A stretch of DNA of 64,000 nt from Sphingobium sp. EP60837 (GTDB taxonomy: Bacteria > Pseudomonadota > Alphaproteobacteria > Sphingomonadales > Sphingomonadaceae), in the NCBI RefSeq assembly GCF_001658005.1, contig NZ_CP015986.1, positions 2,481,501-2,545,500 on the forward strand, written 5' to 3'. The position numbers and the translations under genes are program-made. Below, in pieces: positions 33,806 to 44,541 of this stretch. Each line of letters begins with the position of its first letter. Position 1 is the first letter of the stretch. The notes under the pieces were generated by a model. The model was not told the DNA's origin. It saw only the letters and a program-made list of their open reading frames with translations, and ran no database searches.

Positions 33806-34437
33806 TCCGGCGGCTTGCCCTCCTTGCTCAAGACCAGCGCGCTTCTTCGGCGGCGGAATTCGCGATCGTATTGCCGTTGCTCATCATATTTTTATTCGGC
33901 ATCATCGATGTTGGCCGTCTGATGTGGACTTGGAATCGCGCGGAAAAGGCGACCCAGATGGGTGTGCGCTATGCCGTCGCTACCGACATGATTCCCAACG
34001 GTCTGGCTGCATATAGTTTCGTCGTTAGTGGCTCGCTCTCACAGGGTGATCCAATCCCTGAGGCTTCCTTCGGCGGAGCGTCTTGCAACTTCAATGCGGG
34101 CGCTGTCAGTTGTTCATGCAAGACAGGGGCGACCTGTCCGAGTCCTCTGGTCAGTAACAGTGCGACGGCACTGACTGCGTTTAACAACGTCGTTGCCCGT
34201 ATGAAATTGTTCATGCCTGAGATCACGGCGAGTAAGGTCACCATCGACTATGACTATTCGGGCCTGGGTTATGCAGGAGATCCCAACGGGCCGGACGTTG
34301 CTCCGCTGGTCAAGGTATCCCTGAAGCAAATGACCTTTACACCGGTGGCTTTGACACCTTTTAGAACTAGCATCTCTCTCCCCAGCTTCAGCGCCGCCCT
34401 CACCATGGAAGACGGCCAGGGCACGGTATCAAATTGA
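33802..34437 (+). CDS. tadE: TadE-like pseudopilin (copy 2, TadF-like)
   Basis: 211 residues. Pilin-type start RASSAAEFAIVLPLLIIFLFGIIDVGRLMW, then a periplasmic domain with a Cys cluster (ASCNFNAGAVSCSCKTGATCPS). Longer than copy 1, and together they probably act as the TadE/TadF pair. Its TGA overlaps the TTG start of cpaE. Confidence 0.85.
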   Translation: MIRRLALLAQDQRASSAAEFAIVLPLLIIFLFGIIDVGRLMWTWNRAEKATQMGVRYAVATDMIPNGLAAYSFVVSGSLSQGDPIPEASFGGASCNFNAGAVSCSCKTGATCPSPLVSNSATALTAFNNVVARMKLFMPEITASKVTIDYDYSGLGYAGDPNGPDVAPLVKVSLKQMTFTPVALTPFRTSISLPSFSAALTMEDGQGTVSN

Positions 34438-35669
34438 GGAACAAGATCTTGGGCATCGTGACGAACACAGCGGAAGCCGCCGAGAGCTGGACCCTCGATG
34501 TTGGGGATGAGGGTATTCACCTGATCCTGTCGGAGCAGGAGGTTGCGGCTTCCGATATATTGGGGGATCGGCTGAGCGGGCAGTCGCTGACGCTTTCGAT
34601 GTTGGCGCCCAGTGCTTCTCTGCCGTCGCAGCTGGTGAGCGAGGCCAAGGCGATCATATTGGAGGTGATGCCGGACGACGAAGCTTCCATGCGGCGGCTG
34701 GCGGCGTTGCGGGCGGCTCATCCGGCTCTGCTGGTAGTGGCGGCGGTGCGCAATGCGGAGATTCCGCTGGTGCGCGCGCTGTTGCGGAGCGGGATCAATG
34801 ATGTGTTGCCGCTGCCTTTGCAGGCGAGCGAACTGACGGCCATCCTGGACCATTTGCGGGCGGAGATCACGGCTAAGGGCGGGCAGAACGTCAAGACGGG
34901 GCAGCTGGTCTCCATCATCAAGAGTGTTGGCGGCGTGGGGGCTACCACGATCGCGACCCAGGCGGCGAGCCTGCATGCCCGGTCGGTCCGTCAGGCGGGC
35001 GAGCGGGTTTGCCTGTTCGACTTCGATATTCAGTTCGGCAATGCGGGCACCTTCCTGAGCATAACGTCTCCGCTGACGCTGGCGGACCTGTTGCAGGGCG
35101 GCAATCGGGTGGATCGGGAGCTGCTGGGATCGGTTACGCTCGAAACGCCGACGGGGCTTCACGTCGTGACCGCGCCGACGGAGATCATGCCGCTGGAGGC
35201 GGTGAACGCCGAGCAGGTGTTCCGCGTGGTCGAACTGGCGCAGCGCAATTTCGATACCATCTATCTCGACCTGCCGGGCAATTGGACGAACTGGTCCATG
35301 TCGCTGGTGGCGCGGTCGGAAGTCATCTTCCTGGTGTGCGAACTGACCATCGCCAGCCTGCGTCAGGCGCGGAGGCAGATTGCGCTGCTGCGCGACCAGG
35401 GCATCGATCCGGCGCGGATCCATGTGATCGCGAACCGGGTGGAGAAGAAGCTGTTCCGCGCGATCGGGCTGGCAGATGCGGCAGCGGCGCTGGATCATCC
35501 GGTGAACCTCAGCATTGCAAACGACTTCCCGCTGGTGAGCTCGGCGCTGGACCAGGGGGTGCTGATCCAGGAACTCAAGGCACGCAGCCGCATCTGCAAG
35601 GACATGGCCGACATAGTCGATTGCGCCATGCAGGCGGTCGAGGCGCGGCGCCAGGCGGAGAAGGGCTGA
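34434..35669 (+). CDS. cpaE: Tad pilus localisation ATPase CpaE (TadZ)
   Basis: Cytoplasmic MinD/ParA-like ATPase that positions the Tad machine at the pole. 411 residues from TTG 34434 (TTGA overlap with tadE). A receiver-like N-terminal domain of about 130 residues (LILSEQEVAASDILGDRLSG..., LLRSGINDVLPLPLQASEL) precedes the ATPase, whose deviant Walker A reads KSVGGVGATTIATQAA near residue 163, with CLFDFDIQFGNAGTFL and TIYLDLPGNWT. Ends one base inside cpaF. Confidence 0.92.
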   Translation: MRNKILGIVTNTAEAAESWTLDVGDEGIHLILSEQEVAASDILGDRLSGQSLTLSMLAPSASLPSQLVSEAKAIILEVMPDDEASMRRLAALRAAHPALLVVAAVRNAEIPLVRALLRSGINDVLPLPLQASELTAILDHLRAEITAKGGQNVKTGQLVSIIKSVGGVGATTIATQAASLHARSVRQAGERVCLFDFDIQFGNAGTFLSITSPLTLADLLQGGNRVDRELLGSVTLETPTGLHVVTAPTEIMPLEAVNAEQVFRVVELAQRNFDTIYLDLPGNWTNWSMSLVARSEVIFLVCELTIASLRQARRQIALLRDQGIDPARIHVIANRVEKKLFRAIGLADAAAALDHPVNLSIANDFPLVSSALDQGVLIQELKARSRICKDMADIVDCAMQAVEARRQAEKG

Positions 35670-37030
35670 TGTGGCAGATCCGGAAAGGCGATAGCCGGTT
35701 TGGCGATACTCGGGATGAGGTGGGGCCGACCGATACCGAGCTGGTCCACTGGGAAGAGGACCGGCATACCGAACTGAAGGTCGCTCTGCACCAGAAGCTG
35801 ATCGACCTGATCAACCTGTCCGCGCTGGAAAATATGTCGCGCGCGCAGGTGGAAGCGGAAGTGGGCGAGATCGTCCATGAACAGCTGGCGCTGCAGAAGC
35901 ATGCGCTGAACTTGGAAGAGCGCAAGCGGCTGGTTTCGGACATATTGGACGAGCTGCTGGGGCTGGGGCCGCTAGAGCCGCTGCTGAAGGACCAGAGCGT
36001 CACTGACATTTTGGTGAACGGCCACAAGATCGTCTTCGTCGAGCGCGGCGGACGGCTGGTGGAGACGGCGACGCGGTTCAAGGATGAGAAGCATCTGCTG
36101 CGTATCATCCAGAAGATCGTCGCGGCTGTCGGGCGGCGCGTAGACGAGGCTTCACCCTTTGTCGATGCGCGTTTGGCGGACGGTTCGCGCGTCAATGCGG
36201 TAGTGCCGCCGCTGGCCGTGGATGGGTCGCTGCTGTCGATCCGTAAATTCGCCAAGGTGCCGATCAGCATGGGGCGGCTGTCCGAGCTGGGCAGCGTGCC
36301 CGCGCCGATGGCGCAGGTGCTGGGGGCGGTGGTGGCGGCGCGGCGCAATGTGCTGATTTCCGGCGGGACGGGTTCGGGCAAGACGACGCTGCTCAACGCC
36401 ATGTCGGCAAGCATCGACGAGGCGGAGCGGATCGTCACGATCGAGGATTCGGCCGAATTGCAATTGCAGCAGCGTCATGTGGTGCGGCTGGAAACGCGGC
36501 CCCCGAATATCGAAGGGCGGGGCGAAGTCACCCAGCGCGACCTGGTGAAGAATGCACTGCGTATGCGGCCGGACCGCATCATCGTGGGCGAAGTGCGCGC
36601 CGGTGAAGCGTTCGACATGCTGCAGGCGATGAACACCGGCCATGATGGATCGATGACCACGGTCCACGCCAATACGCCGCGCGATGCTCTTTCGCGTGTC
36701 GAGCAGATGATCGGCATGAGCGGCATCGACATTTCGCCGCGATCGGCGCGGGCGCAGATTGCTTCGGCGCTGAACGTGATCGTGCAGGTCGGGCGCCTAT
36801 CGGACGGCCGCCGCCGCCTGATGAGCATTTCCGAGATTACCGGCATGGAAGGTGAGGTCATCACCATGCAGGAAATCTTCCGGTTCAAGATGACCGGGCG
36901 TGAGGAGAATGGGATGGTGCGCGGCCATTTCGAGGCGACGGGCATCCGGCCCAAATTCATGAGCGAACTGTCCGATCGGGGCATCAATCTGCCCGCGGAC
37001 CTCTTCCGGCCTGATGCGGTGGTGCAATGA
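35669..37030 (+). CDS. cpaF: Tad pilus assembly ATPase CpaF (TadA)
   Basis: Secretion ATPase powering Flp pilus assembly. 453 residues from ATG 35669. The same frame is open far upstream inside cpaE, but that extension is a shadow. N-terminal domain ([26 protein letters not shown]), then Walker [13 protein letters not shown] near residue 232, Walker B-like [19 protein letters not shown], and the [21 protein letters not shown]is box. Overlaps tadB by four bases. Confidence 0.95.
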   Translation: MWQIRKGDSRFGDTRDEVGPTDTELVHWEEDRHTELKVALHQKLIDLINLSALENMSRAQVEAEVGEIVHEQLALQKHALNLEERKRLVSDILDELLGLGPLEPLLKDQSVTDILVNGHKIVFVERGGRLVETATRFKDEKHLLRIIQKIVAAVGRRVDEASPFVDARLADGSRVNAVVPPLAVDGSLLSIRKFAKVPISMGRLSELGSVPAPMAQVLGAVVAARRNVLISGGTGSGKTTLLNAMSASIDEAERIVTIEDSAELQLQQRHVVRLETRPPNIEGRGEVTQRDLVKNALRMRPDRIIVGEVRAGEAFDMLQAMNTGHDGSMTTVHANTPRDALSRVEQMIGMSGIDISPRSARAQIASALNVIVQVGRLSDGRRRLMSISEITGMEGEVITMQEIFRFKMTGREENGMVRGHFEATGIRPKFMSELSDRGINLPADLFRPDAVVQ

Positions 37031-38031
37031 TCAATCCGATCTACATCCGCGCCTTCGTTCTGGTCCTGCTGTTCGCGGCGGTGATCCTGACGATTGAGGG
37101 CGTCCACAGCTGGTTCCGGGCACGCGCGGGTACGGAGCGCGTCGTCAACAAGCGGCTGAAGATGATCGCGGCGGGGTTCGAGCGCAGCACGGTCCTTTCA
37201 AAGCTTCGCCGTGATGACGAGACGCTGAACTTCAATCATGACAGCGTCTTCGGCCGCATGGGGCTGAGCGTCATCCGGGCGCTGCATGGCGCGGGCCTGA
37301 GCGTGCCTGCGCGCACGGTGCTGACGCTGATGACGATCGCGACGGGGCTGCTGTTCCTGATCGTGATTATCGGCGCGCTGCTGTCAGGATATGGCATGAC
37401 GGCGGGGATGATCATGATGGCGGCGGCCTTTGCCGCGTCGCTGGGCGTGCTGCTGCCGATCATGGTGCTGAGCCGGTTGAGCCAGCGCCGGCGCAAGAAG
37501 ATGGAAGAGCAGTTTCCCGTGGCGCTGGACACTTTCGTCCGAGGCCTGCGCGCGGGGCATCCGATTGCGGCGGCATTGGACCTGCTGACCAAGGAGATGC
37601 GGGACCCGATCGGCAGCGAGTTCGGCATCGTCGTCGATGAAGTCACCTATGGTTCCGACCTGCGCGACGCCTTGCAGCGCATGGCCGAGCGGTGGGACAT
37701 GAACGAGATGCATATGTTCGTGACGTCCCTGTCCGTGCAGGCGGAGACGGGCGGCAACTTGGCCGAGATATTGGAAAATCTGTCGCTGGTGATCCGCGAG
37801 CGGGCGAGCCTGTTCCTGAAGGTGCGGGCGCTGAGTTCCGAAGGGCGGATGACCGCGGTCATGCTGACCGCGCTGCCGATCCTGGCCTTCGTCGCGTTGT
37901 TCCTGCTCAATCCGGCCTTTTACCTGGATATCGCGCAGGACCCCATGTTCATCTTCGGATTTTCCGGGCTCATCATCCTCTACATCATCGGCTTCGTCAC
38001 GATACGCCGCATGGTTGACCTGAAAGTGTGA
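37027..38031 (+). CDS. tadB: Tad inner-membrane platform protein TadB
   Basis: 334 residues. Type II/IV secretion F-domain protein. N-terminal membrane helix, two central helices ([43 protein letters not shown]), the cytoplasmic T2SSF domain ([48 protein letters not shown]), and two C-terminal helices. It forms the platform together with TadC, replacing the single GspF of the type II system. Confidence 0.93.
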   Translation: MINPIYIRAFVLVLLFAAVILTIEGVHSWFRARAGTERVVNKRLKMIAAGFERSTVLSKLRRDDETLNFNHDSVFGRMGLSVIRALHGAGLSVPARTVLTLMTIATGLLFLIVIIGALLSGYGMTAGMIMMAAAFAASLGVLLPIMVLSRLSQRRRKKMEEQFPVALDTFVRGLRAGHPIAAALDLLTKEMRDPIGSEFGIVVDEVTYGSDLRDALQRMAERWDMNEMHMFVTSLSVQAETGGNLAEILENLSLVIRERASLFLKVRALSSEGRMTAVMLTALPILAFVALFLLNPAFYLDIAQDPMFIFGFSGLIILYIIGFVTIRRMVDLKV

Positions 38032-38035
38032 CCTG

Positions 38036-39007
38036 ATGCTGGACCTCGCCCTTATCTCGCAGCTTCGGCCGATATTGCTGATCCTGCTGTTCGTCGCGAT
38101 CGTGGCGATCGTCTATGGCGTTTCGGAAGCGGTAGCGCGCACCTCGAGGGTGCGCAGCCGCCTCGATGTGGTCAGCGAAGCGGGGAGCGTGGTGCAGGGC
38201 GGTGGGCAAAGCCTGCGCAACGAGCGGAACAACAGCGAATGGAAAAAGCTGGTCGAGCGGATCGAGAGGCTGGGCATTTCCCTGGCGGATACGCAGAATG
38301 ACAGCCTGCGCAAGCGGCTGATCGCGGCGGGCTACCCTTCGCCCGAAGCGCCCAAGGTGTTCACATTCATCCGGCTGGTGCTGACGTTGGTGCTGCCTGC
38401 GATATTGGTGCTGATGTCGCTGAACAAGCCGGAGCCGCCGAGCCCGGTGAAGCTCTACTTGATGGCGACTGCTATCGCTGTGCTGGGGCTGTATCTGCCT
38501 AACCTGTTCATTTCGGCCAAGGCGGCGCGGCGGCAAGAGGCGATCGTTCACGGCTTTCCCGACGCGCTGGACCTGATGCTGGTGTGCGTTGAGGCGGGGC
38601 TTGGGCTGGAAGCGGCGATGGATCGGGTGGGGCGCGAACTTGCCATATCGCATCCACTGGTGTCGCAGGCGCTGGGCAAGGTGGTTCTGGAACTGCGCGC
38701 GGGGCGCAGCCGGGCCGATGCGCTGCGGCGTATGGCGGACGATGTGGATGTGGACGAAATCCGCTCCTTCGCGACGCTGCTGATCCAGTCGGACCAGCTG
38801 GGGTCGAGCGTGGGGCAAACGCTGCGCGTCTATGCGGCGGAAATGCGCGAGAAGCGGCGGATGCGGGCCGAAGAAAAGGCGCACAGGTTGCCGGTGCTGC
38901 TGTCGGTTCCGCTGGTCGCCTGCATGCTGCCGGTGATGATCGGGGTGCTGATGCTGCCTGCGGTGGTGCGGGTAGTGCGTGATATTCTGCCGGCGATGGC
39001 GCGGTAG
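38036..39007 (+). CDS. tadC: Tad inner-membrane platform protein TadC
   Basis: 323 residues. Second T2SSF-domain protein, paralogous to TadB. The family pattern is visible: RRQEAIVHGFPDALDLMLVCVEAGLGLEAAMDRVG and LLIQSDQLGSSVGQTLRVYAAEMREKRRMRAEEKAHRLPV, then a C-terminal helix ending in VVRVVRDILP. It starts four bases after the tadB stop, keeping the operon tight. Confidence 0.93.
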   Translation: MLDLALISQLRPILLILLFVAIVAIVYGVSEAVARTSRVRSRLDVVSEAGSVVQGGGQSLRNERNNSEWKKLVERIERLGISLADTQNDSLRKRLIAAGYPSPEAPKVFTFIRLVLTLVLPAILVLMSLNKPEPPSPVKLYLMATAIAVLGLYLPNLFISAKAARRQEAIVHGFPDALDLMLVCVEAGLGLEAAMDRVGRELAISHPLVSQALGKVVLELRAGRSRADALRRMADDVDVDEIRSFATLLIQSDQLGSSVGQTLRVYAAEMREKRRMRAEEKAHRLPVLLSVPLVACMLPVMIGVLMLPAVVRVVRDILPAMAR

Positions 39008-39028
39008 AGGACATAAAGGGGACGGGGC

Positions 39029-39886
39029 ATGAAGAGACGGGCAATGGCGGTCGCGCTCATCTTCGCGAGCGCGGCATGCAGTTCAGCGAACCGGGACGTC
39101 GCGATCCGATCCGTCAACAGCGAGGCCGTAGGCACGGCCGGGCAGGACTCTCTGGCGCGCGGCGACGTGCTGTTTTCGCGCGGGGAGCATGCGCTGGCGC
39201 TGGACGCCTACCGGCGAGCCATGCGGCAGAACCCGGCCGATCCGCACGCGCTAAACGGCGTAGCGATCAGCTATGCGGCGATAGGGCGGCATGACCTAGC
39301 GCGCGAATATTTCGAATTGGCTCTGGCGCGCGCGCCGCAGGATGAGCGCATTCATCGGAACTTCGCGCGCAGCCTGATGGCGCAGGGTTTGCAGGCCGAA
39401 GCGAACGCGCTGCTGGCGCAGATCGGGCAGGGGGCCGTGCCGGGGACGGCGCGCCGCCCGACGCTGGCGCAACTGGCGGCGAGCGGGGGAGGGACGCCCG
39501 CCGGATTGCCTGCGCGAACCGCTGGGCTGGATCTGGAACGGGTTTCGATGGGTGAAGTGCGGTTGCGTACGCTGGCGGTCAGCGGCGCGCGGCCGACGCT
39601 GCCTGGCCGCAGGACGTCGCAGTTGAACACGGCGATCGTGACTGTCGCCAACGCGAGCAAATCAGCGCCTGCCATTTCGCTGACGCGCGAGTTGAAAGCG
39701 CCGATCGTCCAGCTTTCCGCCACGTCCGATGCGACGCTGGACAAGCCGGTCGCGTCGCTGGGATGTAACGTGTCTCCGGTTGGGGCTAACGCCAAGGCGT
39801 CACCAGCTTGCGCGACGATGGCGGGCGCGGTCGAGCATGATGGTCTGTTCGAACAGTTGTGGAAGTGGAGCGGAGGCCGGGGATGA
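39029..39886 (+). CDS. tadD: TadD-like TPR lipoprotein
   Basis: 285 residues. Probable lipoprotein (ALIFASAACSS). TPR repeats span about residues 43-130 (RGDVLFSRGEHALALDAYRRAMRQNP; LNGVAISYAAIGRHDLAREYFELALARAP; NFARSLMAQGLQAEANALLAQI). The C-terminal half is Ala/Thr-rich without recognised domains. TadD lipoproteins help assemble the pilus secretin. Overlaps the next TPR gene by four bases. Confidence 0.87.
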   Translation: MKRRAMAVALIFASAACSSANRDVAIRSVNSEAVGTAGQDSLARGDVLFSRGEHALALDAYRRAMRQNPADPHALNGVAISYAAIGRHDLAREYFELALARAPQDERIHRNFARSLMAQGLQAEANALLAQIGQGAVPGTARRPTLAQLAASGGGTPAGLPARTAGLDLERVSMGEVRLRTLAVSGARPTLPGRRTSQLNTAIVTVANASKSAPAISLTRELKAPIVQLSATSDATLDKPVASLGCNVSPVGANAKASPACATMAGAVEHDGLFEQLWKWSGGRG

Positions 39887-40710
39887 GCGTCCTCCTGCTT
39901 CTGGCGGCTGCGACGGCTTTACCTGCACCGCTGCCGCCGAGCGCGACGACAGCTCCCGCGTTGGATTATGGCCGCCTGATCGATGATGCGATCGATGGTG
40001 GGCGGATCATCCAGGCTGAAAGCATGCTCGGCCAATGGCGGGCCAATGCGCGAGCGCAGGAGGGCGCGGCGGTCGATATCGCGGTCGCGCGTATGACGCT
40101 TGCCAAGGGACAGAATGGAGAGGCCGAAACGCGCTTTGCCGCGATCAGCCAGGCCGGATCGAAGGACTGCCGCGTCGATGAGGGGCTGGGCATCGCGCGT
40201 CTGCGGCTTGGCCGCGCTGAACAGGCGACAGACGCGCTGCGCCGCGCCGTCGATCATTGCGCCGGGCGCTGGCGGGCATGGAATGCGCTGGGCGTCGCCT
40301 ATGATGCTGAAAAGGCGTGGGCACTTAGCGCGGCGGCCTATGAAAAGGCATTTCAACTGACCGACAAGCCGGTGCAGATACTCAATAATTATGGCCTTTC
40401 GCTGATGGCGCAGGGGCAGGCGGAGAGAGCCGTGGCCATATATGGCAAGGCTTTGGAGCTGGCGCCCGATGACGCGCGCATCATCGCCAATAGCGACGCC
40501 GCGCAGATCATGGCTGGACGCGACATAGAGCGCCGCCCGGCCGACGACGCCAATAGCTGGGCGAAGCGGCTGGGCGAGGCAGGGAAGGTGGCGCTGCGCA
40601 TGGGCGACGCGGGCAAAGCGCGGGCATATTTGAGCCGCGCAGTGACAGAGTCGGAAAGCTTTCAGCCAGAAGCTGCCGCCACGCTTGCAACGATGGGAGC
40701 CAAGCCGTGA
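39883..40710 (+). CDS. Second TPR protein of the Tad locus
   Basis: 275 residues from ATG 39883 (GGAGG six bases upstream). N-terminal signal-like segment (MSVLLLLAAATALPAP). TPR units include DCRVDEGLGIARLRLGRAEQATDALRRAVDH, AWNALGVAYDAEKAWALSAAAYEKAFQL, and ILNNYGLSLMAQGQAERAVAIYGKALELAPDD. Probably a periplasmic partner of the first TPR lipoprotein in pilus biogenesis. Overlaps cpaA by four bases. Confidence 0.85.
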   Translation: MSVLLLLAAATALPAPLPPSATTAPALDYGRLIDDAIDGGRIIQAESMLGQWRANARAQEGAAVDIAVARMTLAKGQNGEAETRFAAISQAGSKDCRVDEGLGIARLRLGRAEQATDALRRAVDHCAGRWRAWNALGVAYDAEKAWALSAAAYEKAFQLTDKPVQILNNYGLSLMAQGQAERAVAIYGKALELAPDDARIIANSDAAQIMAGRDIERRPADDANSWAKRLGEAGKVALRMGDAGKARAYLSRAVTESESFQPEAAATLATMGAKP

Positions 40711-41228
40711 CGAAGGACCTGATATTGCTGGCGGTTTGCCTGGTTCTGATGGCAGCGGCGATCGAGGATATCGCGAAGCTGCGGATTTCGAACATATTGC
40801 CGCTGCTCGTCATGGGCCTGTTCGTGCCTTGGGTGGTGGTGGCCGGTTGGCAAAATGACATCTGGCAGAACGGAACGCTTTTCCTGGTGGTTTTTGCCCT
40901 GGGGTCGGCGCTGTTCGCGATGGGCTGGATGGGCGGGGGAGACGTCAAGCTGATGGCGGCTTGCGCGCTCTGGTTCGATTGGTCGGCGGCACTGCCCTGG
41001 TTTGTCTATGTGACGGTGGGCGGCGGCGTGCTGGCGCTGCTGCTGATGGCCGGGCGGCGCATGGTTCCGCGTACGGTGCGGGACGGTTCCTCGCTGGCGA
41101 TCTTCGCGGCGAACGGCCCCATTCCCTATGGCGTGGCGATCGCGCTGGGGACCATCATGACGCTCTATATGGCTGGACCCAATCCGAGCGGCGTTGCGCA
41201 TCTGCCGTCCTTCGTGAAGGGGTTGTAA
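40707..41228 (+). CDS. cpaA: Tad prepilin peptidase CpaA (TadV, A24B)
   Basis: Minimal type IV prepilin peptidase (173 residues) that cleaves Flp and TadE/F leaders. Catalytic Asp residues lie in AIEDIAKLRISN and in MGGGDVKLMAACALWF. About six hydrophobic segments; no N-terminal methylase domain or tetra-Cys motif, unlike GspO. Last gene of the Tad operon, followed by an inverted repeat. Confidence 0.93.
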   Translation: MTKDLILLAVCLVLMAAAIEDIAKLRISNILPLLVMGLFVPWVVVAGWQNDIWQNGTLFLVVFALGSALFAMGWMGGGDVKLMAACALWFDWSAALPWFVYVTVGGGVLALLLMAGRRMVPRTVRDGSSLAIFAANGPIPYGVAIALGTIMTLYMAGPNPSGVAHLPSFVKGL

Positions 41229-41242
41229 CGGAATAGGAAGCG

Positions 41243-41277
41243 GCCAATCGTCCTTCTTTTGGCGAAAGGCGATTGGC
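41243..41277. terminator. Inverted repeat between cpaA and the receptor pseudogene
   Basis: GCCAATCG (41243-41250) pairs with CGATTGGC (41270-41277), extended by TCCTT/AAAGG with one bulge. It lies between two convergent genes and lacks a T run, so a bidirectional terminator is only likely. Confidence 0.45.
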
Positions 41278-41290
41278 GACCCCCATGGTT

Positions 41291-43642
41291 TCACGACCCC
41301 AGGCGCGTCCGCAGCGTTACGCCGATTGTTCTTGGCTCGCTCGGCGTTCCCACGATGAGGCCGCTATTGCCTGCCTGCACGGTAAGATTCTGCATATAAT
41401 CCCGGTCGAACAGGTTTCGGGCGAACAGCGCCAGCTCCCATTGTCCGGCGCGGTAACCCACGCTGCCGTTGACCAGCGTATAGCCTTTGATCACCGTATA
41501 GGCGGAGCCGGTTGCCTCACCCCGGACCCGTGTGCGGGTAACGGCGTCGGCGCGGAGGAACAGTTCTCCGCCTTTCAAAGGCGCGCGATATTCTCCGCCT
41601 GCCGATCCGGTCCATTTGGGTAGGCCGGGGAGAGCGTTGCCGGTGAGATCGCATCGCGCCGTGCTGCTTCCCGTCCGCTCGATGGGGCAAGGCCCGTTGG
41701 GATAGCTGGCATATTCGCCGTCCGCATAAGCGCCCGACGCCCTCAGCGTCAGGTGGGACCCTAATGCAGCCGATGCGTCGAATTCGATGCCCTTCACCCT
41801 GACCTTGGGGATATTGGCAAGATAGCTGCGCGGCGCGACGGTGGCCGAATTATCGACGATATTGGCCTGAAAATCCTTCACATCCACATGATAGCCATTG
41901 ATGTTGAAGACCAGCGCGCCTTCCAGCAGCCGCGTCTTGAGCCCGGCTTCCCAGGTAGAATTGGTTTCCGGGCGCACGACGGCGGTGGCCAGCACGGCCT
42001 GATTGGCGCTGTTGACCGGCAGGCCGGACATGTTGATGCCGCCCGACTTTTGCCCCTTGGCGAAGCTGGCATAGGCCATGATCTGATTGGTCAGGTCGTA
42101 GGCGATGTTGATCCGTCCCGACGCGCTGCCGTCGCCGTCATGCGCGCTGTAGCTTTGCGCGTGCAGGATCGATTGCTGGTCGTTGTAGAGCGTCGAAACG
42201 GGCACCGTCGCCTGCCCGCCGAAGGTACGCACGTCATAGATGCCGTCTTTCTCCTCATAGGTGTAGCGCAGGCCGCCTGTGATCGAGAGCCGCGCTGCCG
42301 GATGCCAGCTCACCTCGCCGAAGACGCCGAAGCTTTCGCTGCGGAAGTCGGTATGGCCGTCGGTCTGATAGCCGTTCAGCAGGGCCGATGTGCGGGTGGG
42401 GCTGGCGGGGAGCAGCCAATAGGTCGCCAGCGGGCCATAGATGCTGATCGGGCGGCCCGTAATCTTCTGGTGGAAATAGTAGAGGCCGGCGACATAGTCG
42501 ATCGGTCCGGGGCTGGTGGAGCCGATCCGTAGTTCCTAGCTGAACTGCTCCTGCCGGGACGGGATATGCTGCGTGGTCTGGATGTGCAGTCCGGTATAGT
42601 CGCGATCGTTGGCCGCGTCCCAGTCCCAGAAGCGCCAGGCGCTGATCGACGTCAATATGGTCCCGCCGAGCTTCCAGTCGGCGGTAGCCGAAACGCCGCC
42701 TTCATCCGTATCGACGCCAAGCGGCGCGTCATTGTCGGTTACGCGATCATAGGGATTGAGGCTGGGCGGGGCATAGGGGGCACCCGGGGCATTGGCGGCC
42801 AAAGTCACATAGCGTTGCGCGGCAGGCTTGAGCGTTGGCGCCACCCGCACGAAAAGCTGGGCGCAGCAATTGTTGCTGAAGTTCGCCCAATCTCCGATGA
42901 CCCGCAGGGTGAAATCCGGCGATGGCTGGAACAGCAGTTGCCCGCGGATCGCATCATTGTGAATATTATTCTGCCGCTCGTCGCGCCGGACGTTGCGGAT
43001 ATAACCGTCCTGCCGCGTCACCAGACCCGACAGGCGGAAGGCGAGCACGCCATCCTCGATGGGGCCGGTCACCGCAGCCTTGGCCTGCAGGAAGTTTCGG
43101 CTGCCGTAGGAGATTTCCGCTTCTCCGCCGAAGTCGAAGCTGGGCTTCTTCGTGATGATGCTGATCGCGCCTGCCGTAGTGTTCTTGCCGAACAATGTGC
43201 CTTGCGGTCCGCGCAGCAGCTCTACTCGTTCGATATCGGCGAAGTCGAACGCCGCGGTTGCGGGGCGGGCATGATAGACGCCATCGACATAGAAGCCCAC
43301 GCCCCCTTCCAACCCGTCATTGGCCTGGCTGACGGCGACGACGCTCGATCCCAGGCCGCGTGTCGTGAAGGCGGTGTTGCGCGGATTGGCGGAGGAATAG
43401 TTGAGCGCGGGCGCCAATTGGCTGAGCTGGTTGATGTTGACTGTGTAGGTTCGTTCGAGGTCCTTGCCGCTGACGATGCTGAGCGATGCGGGAACGCGCT
43501 GTGCATCCTCTTCACGTAGGCGGGCGGTGACGATGATCGGCCCTTGAGGTGCGCTTTCCGCTTTGGGCGTCTGCGCCAACACTGGCTTCGGAGAAATGCC
43601 CGCCAATAATGCCGCTATTACGGCACAAGATGTCTTGTTCAT
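41291..43642 (-). pseudogene. TonB-dependent receptor interrupted by an amber codon
   Basis: Outer-membrane receptor of the TonB-dependent siderophore/nutrient class. The coding frame from ATG 43642 is open to 41291 (about 783 residues) except for one in-frame TAG at 42538-42536 (codon 369). Context is RQEQFS-stop-ELRIGS; receptors of this family have SQELR here, so CAG to TAG is the likely change. Signal peptide (ending PVLAQ), plug (IIVTARLREEDAQRVPASLS; RVELLRGPQGTLFGKNTTAGAIS) and barrel strands to the terminal aromatic-type strand (PRTIGVTLRTRLGS) are otherwise intact. The decay is recent, or the base is a sequencing error. A start site GAAGGGGG is present. Confidence 0.88.
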
Positions 43643-43863
43643 GTCTGCCCCCTTCTTCGTTGGGGCAGCCGGTACAAGCTACTCGCGTGATTGGCTATAT
43701 TCAATTGTATATAGGTTTGACTGGCGAGGATGGAGTGGAAAGACGCTGAAAATAGTGGATTTCAGTCGTTCTCCCTCTTCCATCATCGGAAGAAGATTGA
43801 GAAACGCCGCGCATCGTCGCGATCAGCTATACAGCCGTCCCATGCCGGAACGGCGCGCCCTCG

Positions 43864-44538
43864 TCAGGCGCGCGCCAGCAGACCTTCGAGCAAGCCTTCG
43901 AACAGGCGGCGGCCGTCGGTCTTACCGTGGGCGGGTTCGATCACGCGTTCGGGGTGGGGCATCATGCCCAGCACATTGCCCGCCTCGTTGAGGATGCCTG
44001 CGATGTTGCGGGCCGAGCCGTTGACACTTTCGCCATAGCGCAGCGCCACGCGGCCTTCGCCTTCGAGGCGGTCGAGCGTTTCGGGGTCGGCGAAATAATT
44101 GCCGTCATGATGGGCAACCGGGAAAATCACCGACTCGCCAGCGTCGTAGCGGCTGGTGAAGGCGCTCTGCGCATTTTCCACCGTCAGGGAAACGTCGCGG
44201 CAGACGAAATGGCCGCCGGCATTGCGCAGCAGCGCGCCGGGCAGCAGGCCGCTTTCGGTCAGCACCTGGAAGCCGTTGCAGATGCCCAGTACATAGGCGC
44301 CGCGATCGGCCGCCTTTGCGACGGCCTGCATGACAGGAGAGCGGGCTGCCATCGCGCCGGATCGCAGATAGTCGCCATAGGAAAAGCCGCCCGGAACGCC
44401 GATCAGGTCGATGTCATCCGGCAGTTCGGTGTCGCGGTGCCAGATCATGGCCGGCTTCGAACCGCTCACCGCCTCGAACGCCGTGGCGAGGTCGCGGTCG
44501 CAATTGCTGCCGGGGAAGACGATGACAGCGCTCTTCAT
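43864..44538 (-). CDS. purQ: Phosphoribosylformylglycinamidine synthase, glutaminase subunit
   Basis: Glutamine amidotransferase of the three-part FGAM synthase (PurS-PurQ-PurL), step four of purine synthesis. 224 residues. Class I glutaminase triad: Cys in [10 protein letters not shown], and His/Glu in MMPHPERV. The N-terminus [15 protein letters not shown] is typical of PurQ. It lies three bases after purS; purL is not in the window. Confidence 0.95.
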   Translation of the reverse strand: MKSAVIVFPGSNCDRDLATAFEAVSGSKPAMIWHRDTELPDDIDLIGVPGGFSYGDYLRSGAMAARSPVMQAVAKAADRGAYVLGICNGFQVLTESGLLPGALLRNAGGHFVCRDVSLTVENAQSAFTSRYDAGESVIFPVAHHDGNYFADPETLDRLEGEGRVALRYGESVNGSARNIAGILNEAGNVLGMMPHPERVIEPAHGKTDGRRLFEGLLEGLLARA

Positions 44539-44541
44539 GGC

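Noticed and set aside
35009..35668. Upstream extension of the cpaF frame into cpaE
   Set aside because: The extension is Gly/Arg/Pro-rich and overlies cpaE in another frame; ATG 35669 gives a normal CpaF.
43549..43749. 66-codon forward frame upstream of the receptor
   Set aside because: It overlaps the start and upstream region of the receptor gene and lacks any ribosome-binding site or family pattern.
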